Origin: DATCJU01 sp036562635
GTDB lineage: Bacteria; Actinomycetota; Actinomycetes; Mycobacteriales; Pseudonocardiaceae
NCBI GenBank assembly: GCA_036562635.1
Contig: DATCJU010000163.1
Span: forward strand, 1-22,747
Length of the DNA stretch: 22,747 bases
Direction of reading: 5' to 3'
Shown: positions 14,755-21,559 of the stretch, piece after piece
How positions within the stretch are numbered: position 1 is the stretch's first letter
Layout of the letters: the number at the start of each line of letters is the position of its first letter
Notes under the pieces: generated by a model
What the model saw: the letters and a program-made list of their open reading frames with translations, nothing else
Database searches by the model: none
Told to the model about the DNA's origin: nothing
Program-made: the position numbers and the translations under genes

Positions 14755-15300
14755 TCACTCCCCCTCGACCGGTTCCAGCAGCAGCAGCGGCTGGCCGTAC
14801 TCGACCGCCTCGGCGTTCTCGACCAGGATCTCGACCACCCGGCCCGGCCGGTCCGCCACGATCGGGTTCATCAGCTTCATCGCCTCCACGATCGCCACCT
14901 GCTGACCGGGCACCACCTCGTCGCCGACCTCGACGAACGGCCGCGCCCCCGGCTCGGGGGCCCGGTAGAAGGTGCCGACCACGGGGGTGCACACCGGGAA
15001 GCGGTTGCTCTGCTCCGCGGCCTGCTCGTCACCGGCCGCGGAGGCGGTCGCGGGCGCCGCCGCAGGAGCCGCCACGACCGTGGGCGCCTCGGCCACCGGC
15101 CACTCGACCTCCACGCTGGCACCGCCGAACCGCACACTCACCCGGCTCGGCGGCCGGGACGCCACCCGGACCACCTGGGCGACGCTGTCGCACAGCGACG
15201 CAAGCACCGTGTCCGGCTCGGCCGTGGCGCCGAGCCCGGCCACCGAGTCCGCCTCCAGCAGCCGGTCGTTGTCCGTCATCCGAACCTGCACCCCGGTCAT
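14755..15300 (-). CDS. accB: Acetyl-CoA carboxylase, biotin carboxyl carrier protein
   Basis: The protein has 181 residues. Residues about 1-70 are an AccB-type N-terminal segment, 71-98 an alanine/proline-rich linker, and 100-178 the biotinyl domain. The domain contains TPVVGTFYRAPEPGARPFVE and the biotinylation motif VEAMKLMN with Lys142. It carries the biotin that shuttles carboxylate from AccC to AccA/AccD. Its ATG overlaps the stop of the preceding carboxyltransferase gene as ATGA, and its stop overlaps the accC region, so the three subunits are translationally coupled. Stand-alone bacterial-type AccB/AccC proteins are less usual in actinomycete primary metabolism, where AccA-type BC-BCCP fusions dominate. 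That supports a pathway-specific role. Confidence 0.93.
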   Translation of the reverse strand: MTGVQVRMTDNDRLLEADSVAGLGATAEPDTVLASLCDSVAQVVRVASRPPSRVSVRFGGASVEVEWPVAEAPTVVAAPAAAPATASAAGDEQAAEQSNRFPVCTPVVGTFYRAPEPGARPFVEVGDEVVPGQQVAIVEAMKLMNPIVADRPGRVVEILVENAEAVEYGQPLLLLEPVEGE

Positions 15301-17009
15301 ACCGAGGCCTCCTCCGTCTCGATCGCCGTGTCCAGCACGCCGAAACGGCGGAACCGCTGCCGCCGCGAGCGCACCAGCTCCTCACCATCCACACCGCGCA
15401 GCTCCCGCAACGCGGACACCACGGAGCTGCGGACCAGGGCGCTGGCCTCCGCGGGATCGCGGTGGGCACCTCCGTCCGGCTCCGGAATGACTCCGTCGAC
15501 CACTCCCAGGCGCAGCAGCGAACGGGCGTCCAGCCGCAGGGCCTCGGCCGCCGCCGGCGTCGCCTCGGGGGACTTCCACAGGATCGCCGCGCACCCCTCC
15601 GGGCTGATCACCGAGTAGGTGGCGTTCTCGCACATCAGCACCCGGTCGGCCACCCCGAGGGCCAGGGCCCCGCCGCTGCCGCCCTCGCCGGTGACCACGC
15701 TGACCACGGGCACCGGCAGGCTGCCCATGGTGCGCAGGCACTCGGCGATGGCGATCGCCTGCCCGGTCTCCTCGGCCTCCAGGCCCGGGTACGCGCCGGG
15801 GGTGTCGATCAGGGTGACCAGCGGCAGGCGCAGCTTGGCGGCCAGCCGCATCAGTCGCATGGCCTTGCGGTAGCCGGCCGGGGAGGGCATGCCGAAGTTC
15901 CGCCGCACCAGCTCGGCGGTGGTGTGCCCCTTCTGGTGTCCGATCACCACCAGGGGCTGACCGTCCATGATCGCCAAGCCCCCCACGATGGCCGGGCAGT
16001 CGGAGCCGGCGCGGTCGCCGTGCAACTCGACGAACCCGTCCACCCAGTGCACCAGGTGGTCCAGGGTGGTCGGTCGGTCCAGGTGGCGGGCCAGCCGGAT
16101 CACCTCGGTGACCGGTCGCTGCGGCACCCGGTCCGGGTCACGCAGGATCGGGTTCTCCTCGTCCGCTCCCCAGTCGGCGGGTGCCTGCCGCGCCGTGGCC
16201 AGCAACACGGCCAGGGTGTGCGGCAGCTCCGGGCGGGGCCGCACGTCGTCGACCAGACCGTGTTGCAGCAGGAACTCGGCGGTCTGGAACCCCTCGGGCA
16301 GCTTCTGCCGGATGGTCTGCTCGATGACGCGGGGCCCGGCGAATCCCATCCGGGCGCCCGGCTCGGCGAGCACGACGTCGGACAGGGTGGCGTAGGACGC
16401 CGCCACCCCGCCGTAGGTGGGATCGGTGACCAGCGTGATGGTCAGCAGCCCCGCCTCGTCCAGGGCGGCCATCGCGTTGCTGGTCTTGGCCATCTGCATC
16501 AGCGACAGCGCGCCCTCCTGCATGCGGGCACCACCGGAGGCGGTGACCAGCAACAGCGGCACCCGGTCGGCCAGGGCCGCCTCGGCCGCCGCGGTGATGG
16601 CCTCGCCCGCGGCGGTGCCCAGGCTGCCGCCCAGGAAACGGAAGTCCATCACGGCCACCACCACCGGATGGCCGTGCAGCTCACCGCGTGCGACCTGGAC
16701 CGCGTCGTCCAGCCCGGTGATCTCCCGGGCGTTGGCCAGTCGCTTGCCGTAGGGGGCCAGGTCCACGAAGTCGAGCGGATCGTGCACGGTCGGCGCGGGC
16801 ACCACCGCGGTGGCGGTGTCGGGGTCGAGGAGCTGGGCGAGCCGCTGGTCCGCCGTCATCGGGCTGTGCCAGCCGCACTCGGGACACACCCCGAGCAACC
16901 GGGTGAACCGCTTGCGGTAGACCAGGGTGCGGCACCGACGGCAGGACACCCAGTCCCCCTCGGTCGCCGGATCGACTGGGGCTGTGGCACGTTCCGGTGC
17001 GCTGGTCAT
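15297..17009 (-). CDS. accDA: Acetyl-CoA carboxylase carboxyltransferase, fused beta (AccD) and alpha (AccA) subunits
   Basis: The protein has 570 residues from ATG 17009 (GGGAG 5 bases upstream). The N-terminal half is AccD-like. It has a Cys4 zinc ribbon (C23, C26, C42, C45 in CRRC and CPEC) and then VMDFRFLGGSLGTAAGEAI, LLLVTASGGARMQEGALSL and DPTYGGVAASYA. The C-terminal half, from about residue 285, is AccA-like: FVELHGDRAGSDCPAIVGG, RRNFGMPSPAGYRKAMRLM, TPGAYPGLEAEETGQAIAI, TGEGGSGGALALGVADRVLM and SVISPEGCAAILWK. It transfers carboxylate from biotin to acetyl-CoA, giving malonyl-CoA for the polyketide synthase. Such D-A fusions occur in polyketide clusters and some actinobacteria. The frame stays open upstream to TTG 17336, but the ATG matches the family start. 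Coupled to accB by ATGA. Confidence 0.92.
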   Translation of the reverse strand: MTSAPERATAPVDPATEGDWVSCRRCRTLVYRKRFTRLLGVCPECGWHSPMTADQRLAQLLDPDTATAVVPAPTVHDPLDFVDLAPYGKRLANAREITGLDDAVQVARGELHGHPVVVAVMDFRFLGGSLGTAAGEAITAAAEAALADRVPLLLVTASGGARMQEGALSLMQMAKTSNAMAALDEAGLLTITLVTDPTYGGVAASYATLSDVVLAEPGARMGFAGPRVIEQTIRQKLPEGFQTAEFLLQHGLVDDVRPRPELPHTLAVLLATARQAPADWGADEENPILRDPDRVPQRPVTEVIRLARHLDRPTTLDHLVHWVDGFVELHGDRAGSDCPAIVGGLAIMDGQPLVVIGHQKGHTTAELVRRNFGMPSPAGYRKAMRLMRLAAKLRLPLVTLIDTPGAYPGLEAEETGQAIAIAECLRTMGSLPVPVVSVVTGEGGSGGALALGVADRVLMCENATYSVISPEGCAAILWKSPEATPAAAEALRLDARSLLRLGVVDGVIPEPDGGAHRDPAEASALVRSSVVSALRELRGVDGEELVRSRRQRFRRFGVLDTAIETEEASV

Positions 17010-17367
17010 GATCGCTCCCACTCGCTGGTGGTCTCGGTCTGCTTCTCGCCGGTGGTCCCGGTCCGCCGGTTCCGGAGTGGCCGCCGCCCGGGCCGGGTCC
17101 GATGTGGTCGTTCCTTTTCTCGCCGGTCCCGCTGGTGAACGGCTGGGGCACCGCTGGACGCGGAATCCGTTCGGCCCGGCCGGGTGCTCGGGACGTGCCG
17201 GCCCGGCCGGGCCGCGGTCGACAAGGTGCGGGCCGAGTGCGGTGCCCGGGGCGGTGAGGGCGCGCACCAGCACGCACCCCACCGCCCGCCAGCGTTCGCG
17301 GAGTTCTTCCTCCTCCTCGGACGTCGGGGGTCGCAACAGCCCGTCTCCTGCGGTGACGTCCGTCTGC
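17010..17367 (-). other. 358-base spacer between the ABM gene and the carboxyltransferase gene
   Basis: No recognised gene lies here. On the minus strand a frame open from TTG 17336, with AGGAGA about 9 bases upstream, runs into the carboxyltransferase start. Its first 60 or so codons are strongly G/C-ending and encode an acidic helix (SEEEEELRERWRAVGC), so a small gene or an N-terminal extension is possible. A 13-base-pair stem (17172-17184 with 17202-17214) lies in the middle. No clear promoter is seen. Confidence 0.35.
17172..17214 (-). terminator. GC-only hairpin upstream of the carboxyltransferase gene
   Basis: A 13-base-pair stem (17172-17184 with 17202-17214) encloses a 17-base loop. 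It could attenuate or end the transcript between the ABM gene and the acc genes. The arms contain the self-complementary CCCGGCCGGG, so alternative structures are possible. Confidence 0.35.
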
Positions 17368-17670
17368 TCAGTAGGCGGCCGTGACGTGGTAGACGCCGAA
17401 CGGCCTGCTCATCCGGGTGTCCCGGTAGGGACGCAGCGGCGCGGTCTGCCGCTTGTGGTCGGGGCCCTGCTCCCACGCCAGGAAGGCGTCCATGTCGGAC
17501 CACCGACTCACCACCACGAATCCCTCCGGGTCGTGTGCCGAGCGCAGCAGCTCGTTGCCGAGCAACCCGGGCACGCCCGCCATGGCCTTGCTGACCTGGT
17601 GGTAGGCGTTGGTGATTCCCTCGACGTCCCCGGTGGCGTGGAAGAGCAGGACCCTGACCTCACCGATCAC
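17368..17670 (-). CDS. Antibiotic biosynthesis monooxygenase (ABM) family protein
   Basis: The protein has 100 residues from GTG 17670, which overlaps the stop of the upstream ABM gene as GTGA and has GGGAGG 7 bases upstream. The fold is a single ABM ferredoxin-like domain: beta strand VRVLLFHATG, helix AYHQVSKAMAGVPGLLGNEL, strand GFVVVSRWSDMDAF, helix and a final VYHVTA strand. ABM proteins of aromatic polyketide clusters are small, cofactor-free oxygenases that convert anthrone-type rings to quinones, or hydroxylate them, working as dimers. Two adjacent ABM genes suggest two oxygenation steps or a heterodimer. The site of oxidation cannot be predicted. Confidence 0.82.
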   Translation of the reverse strand: MIGEVRVLLFHATGDVEGITNAYHQVSKAMAGVPGLLGNELLRSAHDPEGFVVVSRWSDMDAFLAWEQGPDHKRQTAPLRPYRDTRMSRPFGVYHVTAAY

Positions 17671-18035
17671 CGCGCCGCCTCCCACTCCTCGTGCGTGGTG
17701 GCGGTGGCGGTGCGGGGAAGGTGCGCGACCACCTGCATGGTGACCATCGAGCCACCCGAGCGGTACGGGTGCAGCTTCTGTCGGTGGTCCAGGTGGCGCT
17801 GACTGGTCTCGAACTCACGGAACCGCGGCTCGTCCACCCAGTCGCTGACGATGTAGTAGACGCCCTCCTCGTCGAGGCTGCGGGACAGCCACTGCCCGAG
17901 GTTGGCCGGGTGGGAGGTGACCGAGTCGCCGATCTCCTGCCACACCCTCTCGAACTCGGCCTCCATACCGGGCTTGATCTGCATGCGCAGCATCACCCGG
18001 AACACGGAGCCGTTGCCGTTGCCGTTGTCCGACAT
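17667..18035 (-). CDS. Antibiotic biosynthesis monooxygenase (ABM) family protein
   Basis: The protein has 122 residues from ATG 18035, which overlaps the SDR stop (TGATG) and has a strong G-rich site just upstream. After a flexible Asn/Gly-rich start (SDNGNGNGS), one ABM domain covers residues about 9-105: FRVMLRMQIKPGMEAEFERV, SHPANLGQWLSRSLDEEG, YYIVSDWVDEPRFREFETS, then MVTMQVVAHL. It resembles the ABM oxygenases encoded beside ketoreductases in pentangular-type aromatic polyketide clusters. It probably works together with the next ABM protein on the folded polyketide. It is distinct from that neighbour in sequence, so the pair is not a recent duplication. Confidence 0.85.
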   Translation of the reverse strand: MSDNGNGNGSVFRVMLRMQIKPGMEAEFERVWQEIGDSVTSHPANLGQWLSRSLDEEGVYYIVSDWVDEPRFREFETSQRHLDHRQKLHPYRSGGSMVTMQVVAHLPRTATATTHEEWEAAR

Positions 18036-18787
18036 CAGGAGATCCCCCCGTCCACGTGGATGGTCGCGCCGGTGACGTAGCGGGACAGCGAGCTGGCCAG
18101 GAACAGCACGGCCCCGCCCACCTCGTCCGGCTGGCCCAGCCGGCCCAGCGCGGTCTTCTCGCTGTAGCGCTTGCGCATGAGTTCGCGCTGCTCGGCGGGC
18201 ATCGCGTCCATCGCCTCGGTCTGGATCACGCCCAGGGCCAGCACGTTGAACCGGATGCCGCGGCCGCCGAACTCCTTGGCCAGCGACCGGGTCATGCCGA
18301 CCAGGGCGGCCTTGGTGGCGGTGTAGTGCGCCCGCAACGGGATGCCGACCTCGGCGACCTTGGAGCCGATGCTGATCACCGAGGAGCCTTCGCCGAGCAG
18401 GGGCAGCGCGTGCTTGATGACCAGGTAGCTGGCGGTCAGGTTGGTGTCGATCACCCGGTGCCACTCCTGCTCGGGCAGCTCGCCGAACGGGATGTGGCTG
18501 ATCGCACCGGCGTTGTTCACCACGGTGTCCAGCCGGCCGAAGCGCTCCCGGCACTCGGCCAGCAGGCCCTCGATCTCCTCCGAGCGGGTCAGGTCGGCGC
18601 GCAGCACGTGGTGCTGGCCTCCGATCTCCTTCAGTTCCCGCTCCAGGCTGGTGACCGCCTCGCTCTCCTGCCGGTAGCAGGTGATGACGTCGACGCCGGC
18701 CCGGGCCAGGGCGAGCACGATGCCGCGGCCCACGCCTCGGGTACCGCCGGTCACCAGGGCCTTGGTGCCCTTCAGACCCAAGTCCAT
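18035..18787 (-). CDS. SDR family ketoreductase of the polyketide pathway
   Basis: The protein has 250 residues, a classical short-chain dehydrogenase/reductase. The cofactor motif TGGTRGVG lies at 13-20, with NNAG at 91-94. The catalytic residues are Ser142 (in SIGSKVA), Tyr155 and Lys159 (YTATK). The end reads YVTGATIHVDGG. It is FabG-like and NADPH-dependent by context. Inside this cluster it would reduce one keto group of the poly-beta-ketone or of a cyclised intermediate. ATG 18787 has GGAG 5 bases upstream. The gene opens a block (SDR-ABM-ABM) with overlapping stops and starts. A large hairpin separates it from the DUF1772 gene. Confidence 0.9.
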   Translation of the reverse strand: MDLGLKGTKALVTGGTRGVGRGIVLALARAGVDVITCYRQESEAVTSLERELKEIGGQHHVLRADLTRSEEIEGLLAECRERFGRLDTVVNNAGAISHIPFGELPEQEWHRVIDTNLTASYLVIKHALPLLGEGSSVISIGSKVAEVGIPLRAHYTATKAALVGMTRSLAKEFGGRGIRFNVLALGVIQTEAMDAMPAEQRELMRKRYSEKTALGRLGQPDEVGGAVLFLASSLSRYVTGATIHVDGGIS

Positions 18788-18881
18788 CTCTTCTCCACGT
18801 CCTCTCCGGGGTCCTTCCGCGCCGGCTCCGCGTCCCGCCGGCAGGTCTGGTCAGGCTGTTCGCTCAGGGGTACGACCGGGT

Positions 18882-18933
18882 CCGTGCCGCGGGGCGGTCG
18901 TGGTCACGACCACGGCCGCCCCGCGGGGCACGG
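18882..18933 (-). terminator. Large hairpin between the DUF1772 and SDR genes
   Basis: Imperfect arms of about 23 bases meet at a very small loop near 18905. Pairing runs CCGTGCC/GGCACGG, GCGGGGCGG/CCGCCCCGC and CGTGGTC/GACCACG, with a 2-base bulge and one G-T pair. It lies about 15 bases after the DUF1772 stop on the minus strand. It could terminate or attenuate the upstream KS-CLF-ACP-cyclase block. A promoter for the SDR block is not obvious in the 94 bases that follow. Confidence 0.55.
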
Positions 18934-18948
18934 GCAGGTGGGCTCACC

Positions 18949-19413
18949 TCACAGCAGCAGGGCGAGGGCGGTGCAGTTGAGCAGCAGGGCGAACACCGCC
19001 AGCCAGCTCCGCGTCCGGTTCCACCTGCCCCACACCGGCCTGGGGTCCTGCCGGTCGAAGTCGGCCGGCAGACGGTCGGGGTCCAGGGTCTGCACCCACT
19101 TGTTGATCGGAACGTTCTTGGCCAGCGAGATCGACACGGTGCTGAGCGCCAGGAGCGCCGCGAGGGCGTACAGGGACCGCACCGCCGGGTCCGGAGTCAC
19201 CACGGCGAGCAGTGCGTCACCCAGCAGCGTGACGATCAGGCAGGCCGGCATAAACGGGTCGTAGCGAGTGGCGAAGAAGGCGTGTGCGTGCACGTACCGG
19301 TCCGGGGGCAGTGCCGCCAGGAGCGGCCAGCCACCCAGCTGGGTGCCCATGAGTACGCCCGCCGCCAACCCATTGGCCAGGAGCACCAGCGGCGTCACAA
19401 TGGTGTGCAACAC
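18949..19413 (-). CDS. DUF1772 membrane protein (anthrone oxygenase-like)
   Basis: The protein has 154 residues from GTG 19413, with a G-rich site shortly upstream and 13 bases after the cyclase stop. Four hydrophobic helices are visible at about residues 5-30, 53-72, 78-98 and 135-154. A hydrophilic loop between the third and fourth contains KNVPINKWVQTLDPDRLPADF, close to the N-x-P-x-N pattern usual in DUF1772. Some DUF1772 members in fungal and bacterial aromatic polyketide pathways act as anthrone oxygenases, so an accessory oxidation role at the membrane is plausible. Its position between cyclase and ketoreductase supports pathway membership. Function is inferred from context only. Confidence 0.75.
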   Translation of the reverse strand: MLHTIVTPLVLLANGLAAGVLMGTQLGGWPLLAALPPDRYVHAHAFFATRYDPFMPACLIVTLLGDALLAVVTPDPAVRSLYALAALLALSTVSISLAKNVPINKWVQTLDPDRLPADFDRQDPRPVWGRWNRTRSWLAVFALLLNCTALALLL

Positions 19414-19426
19414 GGCCGCCCACCCG

Positions 19427-19897
19427 TCAGCTCGCGGTCTCCGCGGCCGCGCGGGCGGCAGCCTCGACCTTCTCCTTGATCGCCTGCATCTGCACCGCGG
19501 TGTTGCGGTTCAGGTGCTCGGTCATCGTGGCGTCGTCCACCGGGGCCTGGGGCTTCATCTCGAAGTCCTGGACCCAACGCATCCGCACGCCGCCCTCGAC
19601 CTCGGTGTACTCCCAGAACAGCGACATGTACTTGAACGGGCCGGTCTCCACCCGGTGCGCCCGCACCGTACGGGTCTCCGGGTCCGGGGTACGGGAGGAC
19701 ACCCAGCTCCAGACGTTGCCGTCCTCGTCGGGGTGCATGGTGAGCCGGAAGGTGAACGAGGCGCCGTTGCGCTCCAGGATCTCCGCCTTGGCGTACTCGG
19801 TGAACAGCTCGGGCCAGGACTCGACGTCGTTGGTCATGTCCCAGACCAGCTGCATCGGGGCGTTGATGACGATGGAGTTGTCGGTGTGCCCGGCCAT
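19427..19897 (-). CDS. Aromatase/cyclase, SRPBCC superfamily (TcmN N-terminal domain/WhiE-ORFVI-like)
   Basis: The protein has 156 residues, a single START/SRPBCC helix-grip domain. ATG 19897 overlaps the ACP stop (TGATG). It reads NSIVINAPMQLVWDMTNDVE at the start and later WEYTEVEGGVRMRWVQDFEM and KPQAPVDDATMTEHL, matching the TcmN aromatase/cyclase signature around the RWVQDF block. Such enzymes bind the ACP-tethered poly-beta-ketone and direct first-ring closure and aromatisation (C7-C12 or C9-C14). The TcmN-like group is usually associated with C9-C14 chemistry in non-reduced or pentangular systems. Only this cyclase is in the window; later-ring cyclases would have to lie outside it. Confidence 0.9.
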   Translation of the reverse strand: MAGHTDNSIVINAPMQLVWDMTNDVESWPELFTEYAKAEILERNGASFTFRLTMHPDEDGNVWSWVSSRTPDPETRTVRAHRVETGPFKYMSLFWEYTEVEGGVRMRWVQDFEMKPQAPVDDATMTEHLNRNTAVQMQAIKEKVEAAARAAAETAS

Positions 19898-20154
19898 CAG
19901 GCCCCCACCTCCGCGAAACGAGCGTTGACGTAGTCGAGGGCGGCCCGCGGCGTGGTCATGTGCTGCGGCGCGTCGTCGGGCATCGGCACCCCGTACTCGC
20001 GCTGCACGTGCCCGGCCAGCTCCAGCAGGGCCAGGGAGTCGTAGCCGAGGTCGGCGAACTCGGTGTCCAGCACGTCGCCGTCGAGGGTGGCGCCGTCGTC
20101 CCCCGCGGCCGATTTGAGGATCCGCCTCAGATCGTCGAGGGTGAACTGGCTCAT
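19897..20154 (-). CDS. Type II polyketide synthase acyl carrier protein
   Basis: The protein has 85 residues, standard length for a type II PKS ACP. The phosphopantetheine attachment motif LGYDSLALLEL places the modified serine at residue 40. AAGGAG lies 8 bases upstream of ATG 20154. The four-helix pattern is intact, with the acidic start of helix II. It carries the growing polyketide on KS-alpha/CLF and presents it to cyclase and reductase. It lies 54 bases after the CLF gene and overlaps the cyclase gene, giving the common KS-CLF-ACP order. Confidence 0.95.
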   Translation of the reverse strand: MSQFTLDDLRRILKSAAGDDGATLDGDVLDTEFADLGYDSLALLELAGHVQREYGVPMPDDAPQHMTTPRAALDYVNARFAEVGA

Positions 20155-20208
20155 CGGCGAGCTCCTTCCCGATGTCGTGGTTGTCCTGGTCGAACCGGGT
20201 GCCCGGGG

Positions 20209-21453
20209 TCACGAGGCGGTGCGGTCGCCGCGACCGAGCACCAGTGCCGCGGTGAACCCCCCGTAGCCCCGGGCGAGTACGAGGGCGGTGTTCATCCGGC
20301 GCTCCCGCGGCTGACCGAGCACCAGGTCGATGTCACATCCGGGAGCCAGCCGGGTGGGTCCGACGGTGTGCGGGACGACGCCGTCGCGGAGGGCCAGCAG
20401 TGCGGTGGCCACGTCGAGCGAGGCACCTCCGCCGTAGAGTCGGCCGGTCAACGTCTTGGGGGCGGTGACCGGCACGCCACGCGGACCGAACACCTCGGTG
20501 ATCGCGCGGGCCTCGACGAGGTCGAGCTGCGGGTCGCCGATCGCGTCGGCGAACACCACGTCCACCTCGTCGGGGGTGATCCGGGCGTCGTCGAGAGCGC
20601 GGCGGATGGTGGAGGCCAGCACCGGCGGGCGGCCACGGTCGGACTGGTCGAATCCCGCGGCGTAGCCCAGGATCACCCCGTACCCGGTGCCGACGCCCCG
20701 TTCCCGTGCGACGTCGGCGCGCTCGGTGATCAGGATCGCCCCGCCCTCGCCGGGCACGTAGCCACTGGCGTCGACGTCGAAGGGCAGGTAGGCCCGTGTG
20801 ACGTCGTCCACCTCGGACAGCAGCCGGTTGGAGAGCTGGGCGACCAGGCCGTAGGGGCACAGCGACCCGTCGGTACCGCCGGTGACCACCAGCCGGGACT
20901 GGCTGCGCAGCAGGCGCCGGGCCTGGGCGACGGCGTCCAGACCGCCGGCCTGTTCGGCGCACACCACCCCGCACGGACCGCGCATGCCGTGCCGGATGGA
21001 GATCTGCCCGGTGGTGGCCGCGTAGAACCAGGCGATGGACTGGTAGGCGCCGACCCAGGACGGTCCCTTGGTGTAGAGCCGTTCCATCTCGTGCTGGCCG
21101 AACTCGGTGCCGCCGGACGAGCTGGCGGTCACCACCGCCATCTCGTACTCGGGCAGCTCGGCGGGGTCCACGCCCGCGTCGGCGAGCGCGACCTCGGCCG
21201 CGTACAGCGCCATGTGGGTCCACCGGTCGGTCTGCGGGATCAGCCGGCCGGGCACCCGCTCCTCGGAGCGGAACCCGGTCACCTCGCCGGCCAGCCGCAC
21301 CGGGTAGTCGGACGGGTCGAAACGGGTGATGCGGGTGATGCCGCTCTTGCCCGCCAACACCGCGCCCCAGTGCTCCTCGACACCGATCCCGGTGGGCGCG
21401 ACGATGCCGAGCCCGGTGACAACGGCACCGGTGGGTGTTCCCGATGCACTCAT
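20209..21453 (-). CDS. Ketosynthase beta subunit / chain length factor
   Basis: The protein has 414 residues from ATG 21453 (GGAAGG 8 bases upstream). It has the thiolase fold of a ketosynthase, but the nucleophile cysteine is replaced by Gln168 (VVCAEQAGGLD), the defining feature of chain length factors. It pairs with KS-alpha, where the glutamine generates acetyl-ACP by malonyl decarboxylation and the cavity sets chain length. Other blocks are VTGLGIVAPTGIGVEEHWGA, DASGYVPGEGGAILI and KTLTGRLYGGGASLDVATAL, where the normal KS histidine regions are altered. Chain length cannot be read by eye. A 106-base gap separates it from KS-alpha; in many clusters the two overlap. Confidence 0.95.
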   Translation of the reverse strand: MSASGTPTGAVVTGLGIVAPTGIGVEEHWGAVLAGKSGITRITRFDPSDYPVRLAGEVTGFRSEERVPGRLIPQTDRWTHMALYAAEVALADAGVDPAELPEYEMAVVTASSSGGTEFGQHEMERLYTKGPSWVGAYQSIAWFYAATTGQISIRHGMRGPCGVVCAEQAGGLDAVAQARRLLRSQSRLVVTGGTDGSLCPYGLVAQLSNRLLSEVDDVTRAYLPFDVDASGYVPGEGGAILITERADVARERGVGTGYGVILGYAAGFDQSDRGRPPVLASTIRRALDDARITPDEVDVVFADAIGDPQLDLVEARAITEVFGPRGVPVTAPKTLTGRLYGGGASLDVATALLALRDGVVPHTVGPTRLAPGCDIDLVLGQPRERRMNTALVLARGYGGFTAALVLGRGDRTAS

Positions 21454-21494
21454 CTGCAAGACCTTCCTCACTGGTGGCCGGAGAGGTGGCTGTC

Positions 21495-21530
21495 GGCACC
21501 CGGGCACGCGGCCCGGGCTGGGGCGGTGCC
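21495..21530 (-). repeat. Nested inverted repeat in the KS-alpha/CLF gap
   Basis: CCCGGGC-ACGCG-GCCCGGG (21499-21517) is a perfect 7-base inverted repeat. GGCACC (21495-21500) and GGTGCC (21525-21530) give an alternative outer pairing. It fills part of the 106-base spacer and could stabilise or attenuate the message between the two subunit genes. It could also be chance in GC-rich DNA. Confidence 0.35.
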
Positions 21531-21559
21531 CCGTCGGGGGCGGGTGTGCCGGCGGTGGG

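Noticed and set aside
14559..17138. An 859-codon open frame on the plus strand opposite the acc genes
   Set aside because: It is histidine/arginine/glycine-rich with no family features. It lies antisense to the three clearly recognised carboxylase genes, as expected of high-GC shadow frames.
17006..17503. A minus-strand frame overlapping the ABM gene and spacer as a separate gene
   Set aside because: It is arginine-rich without features and overlaps the well-supported ABM gene out of frame.
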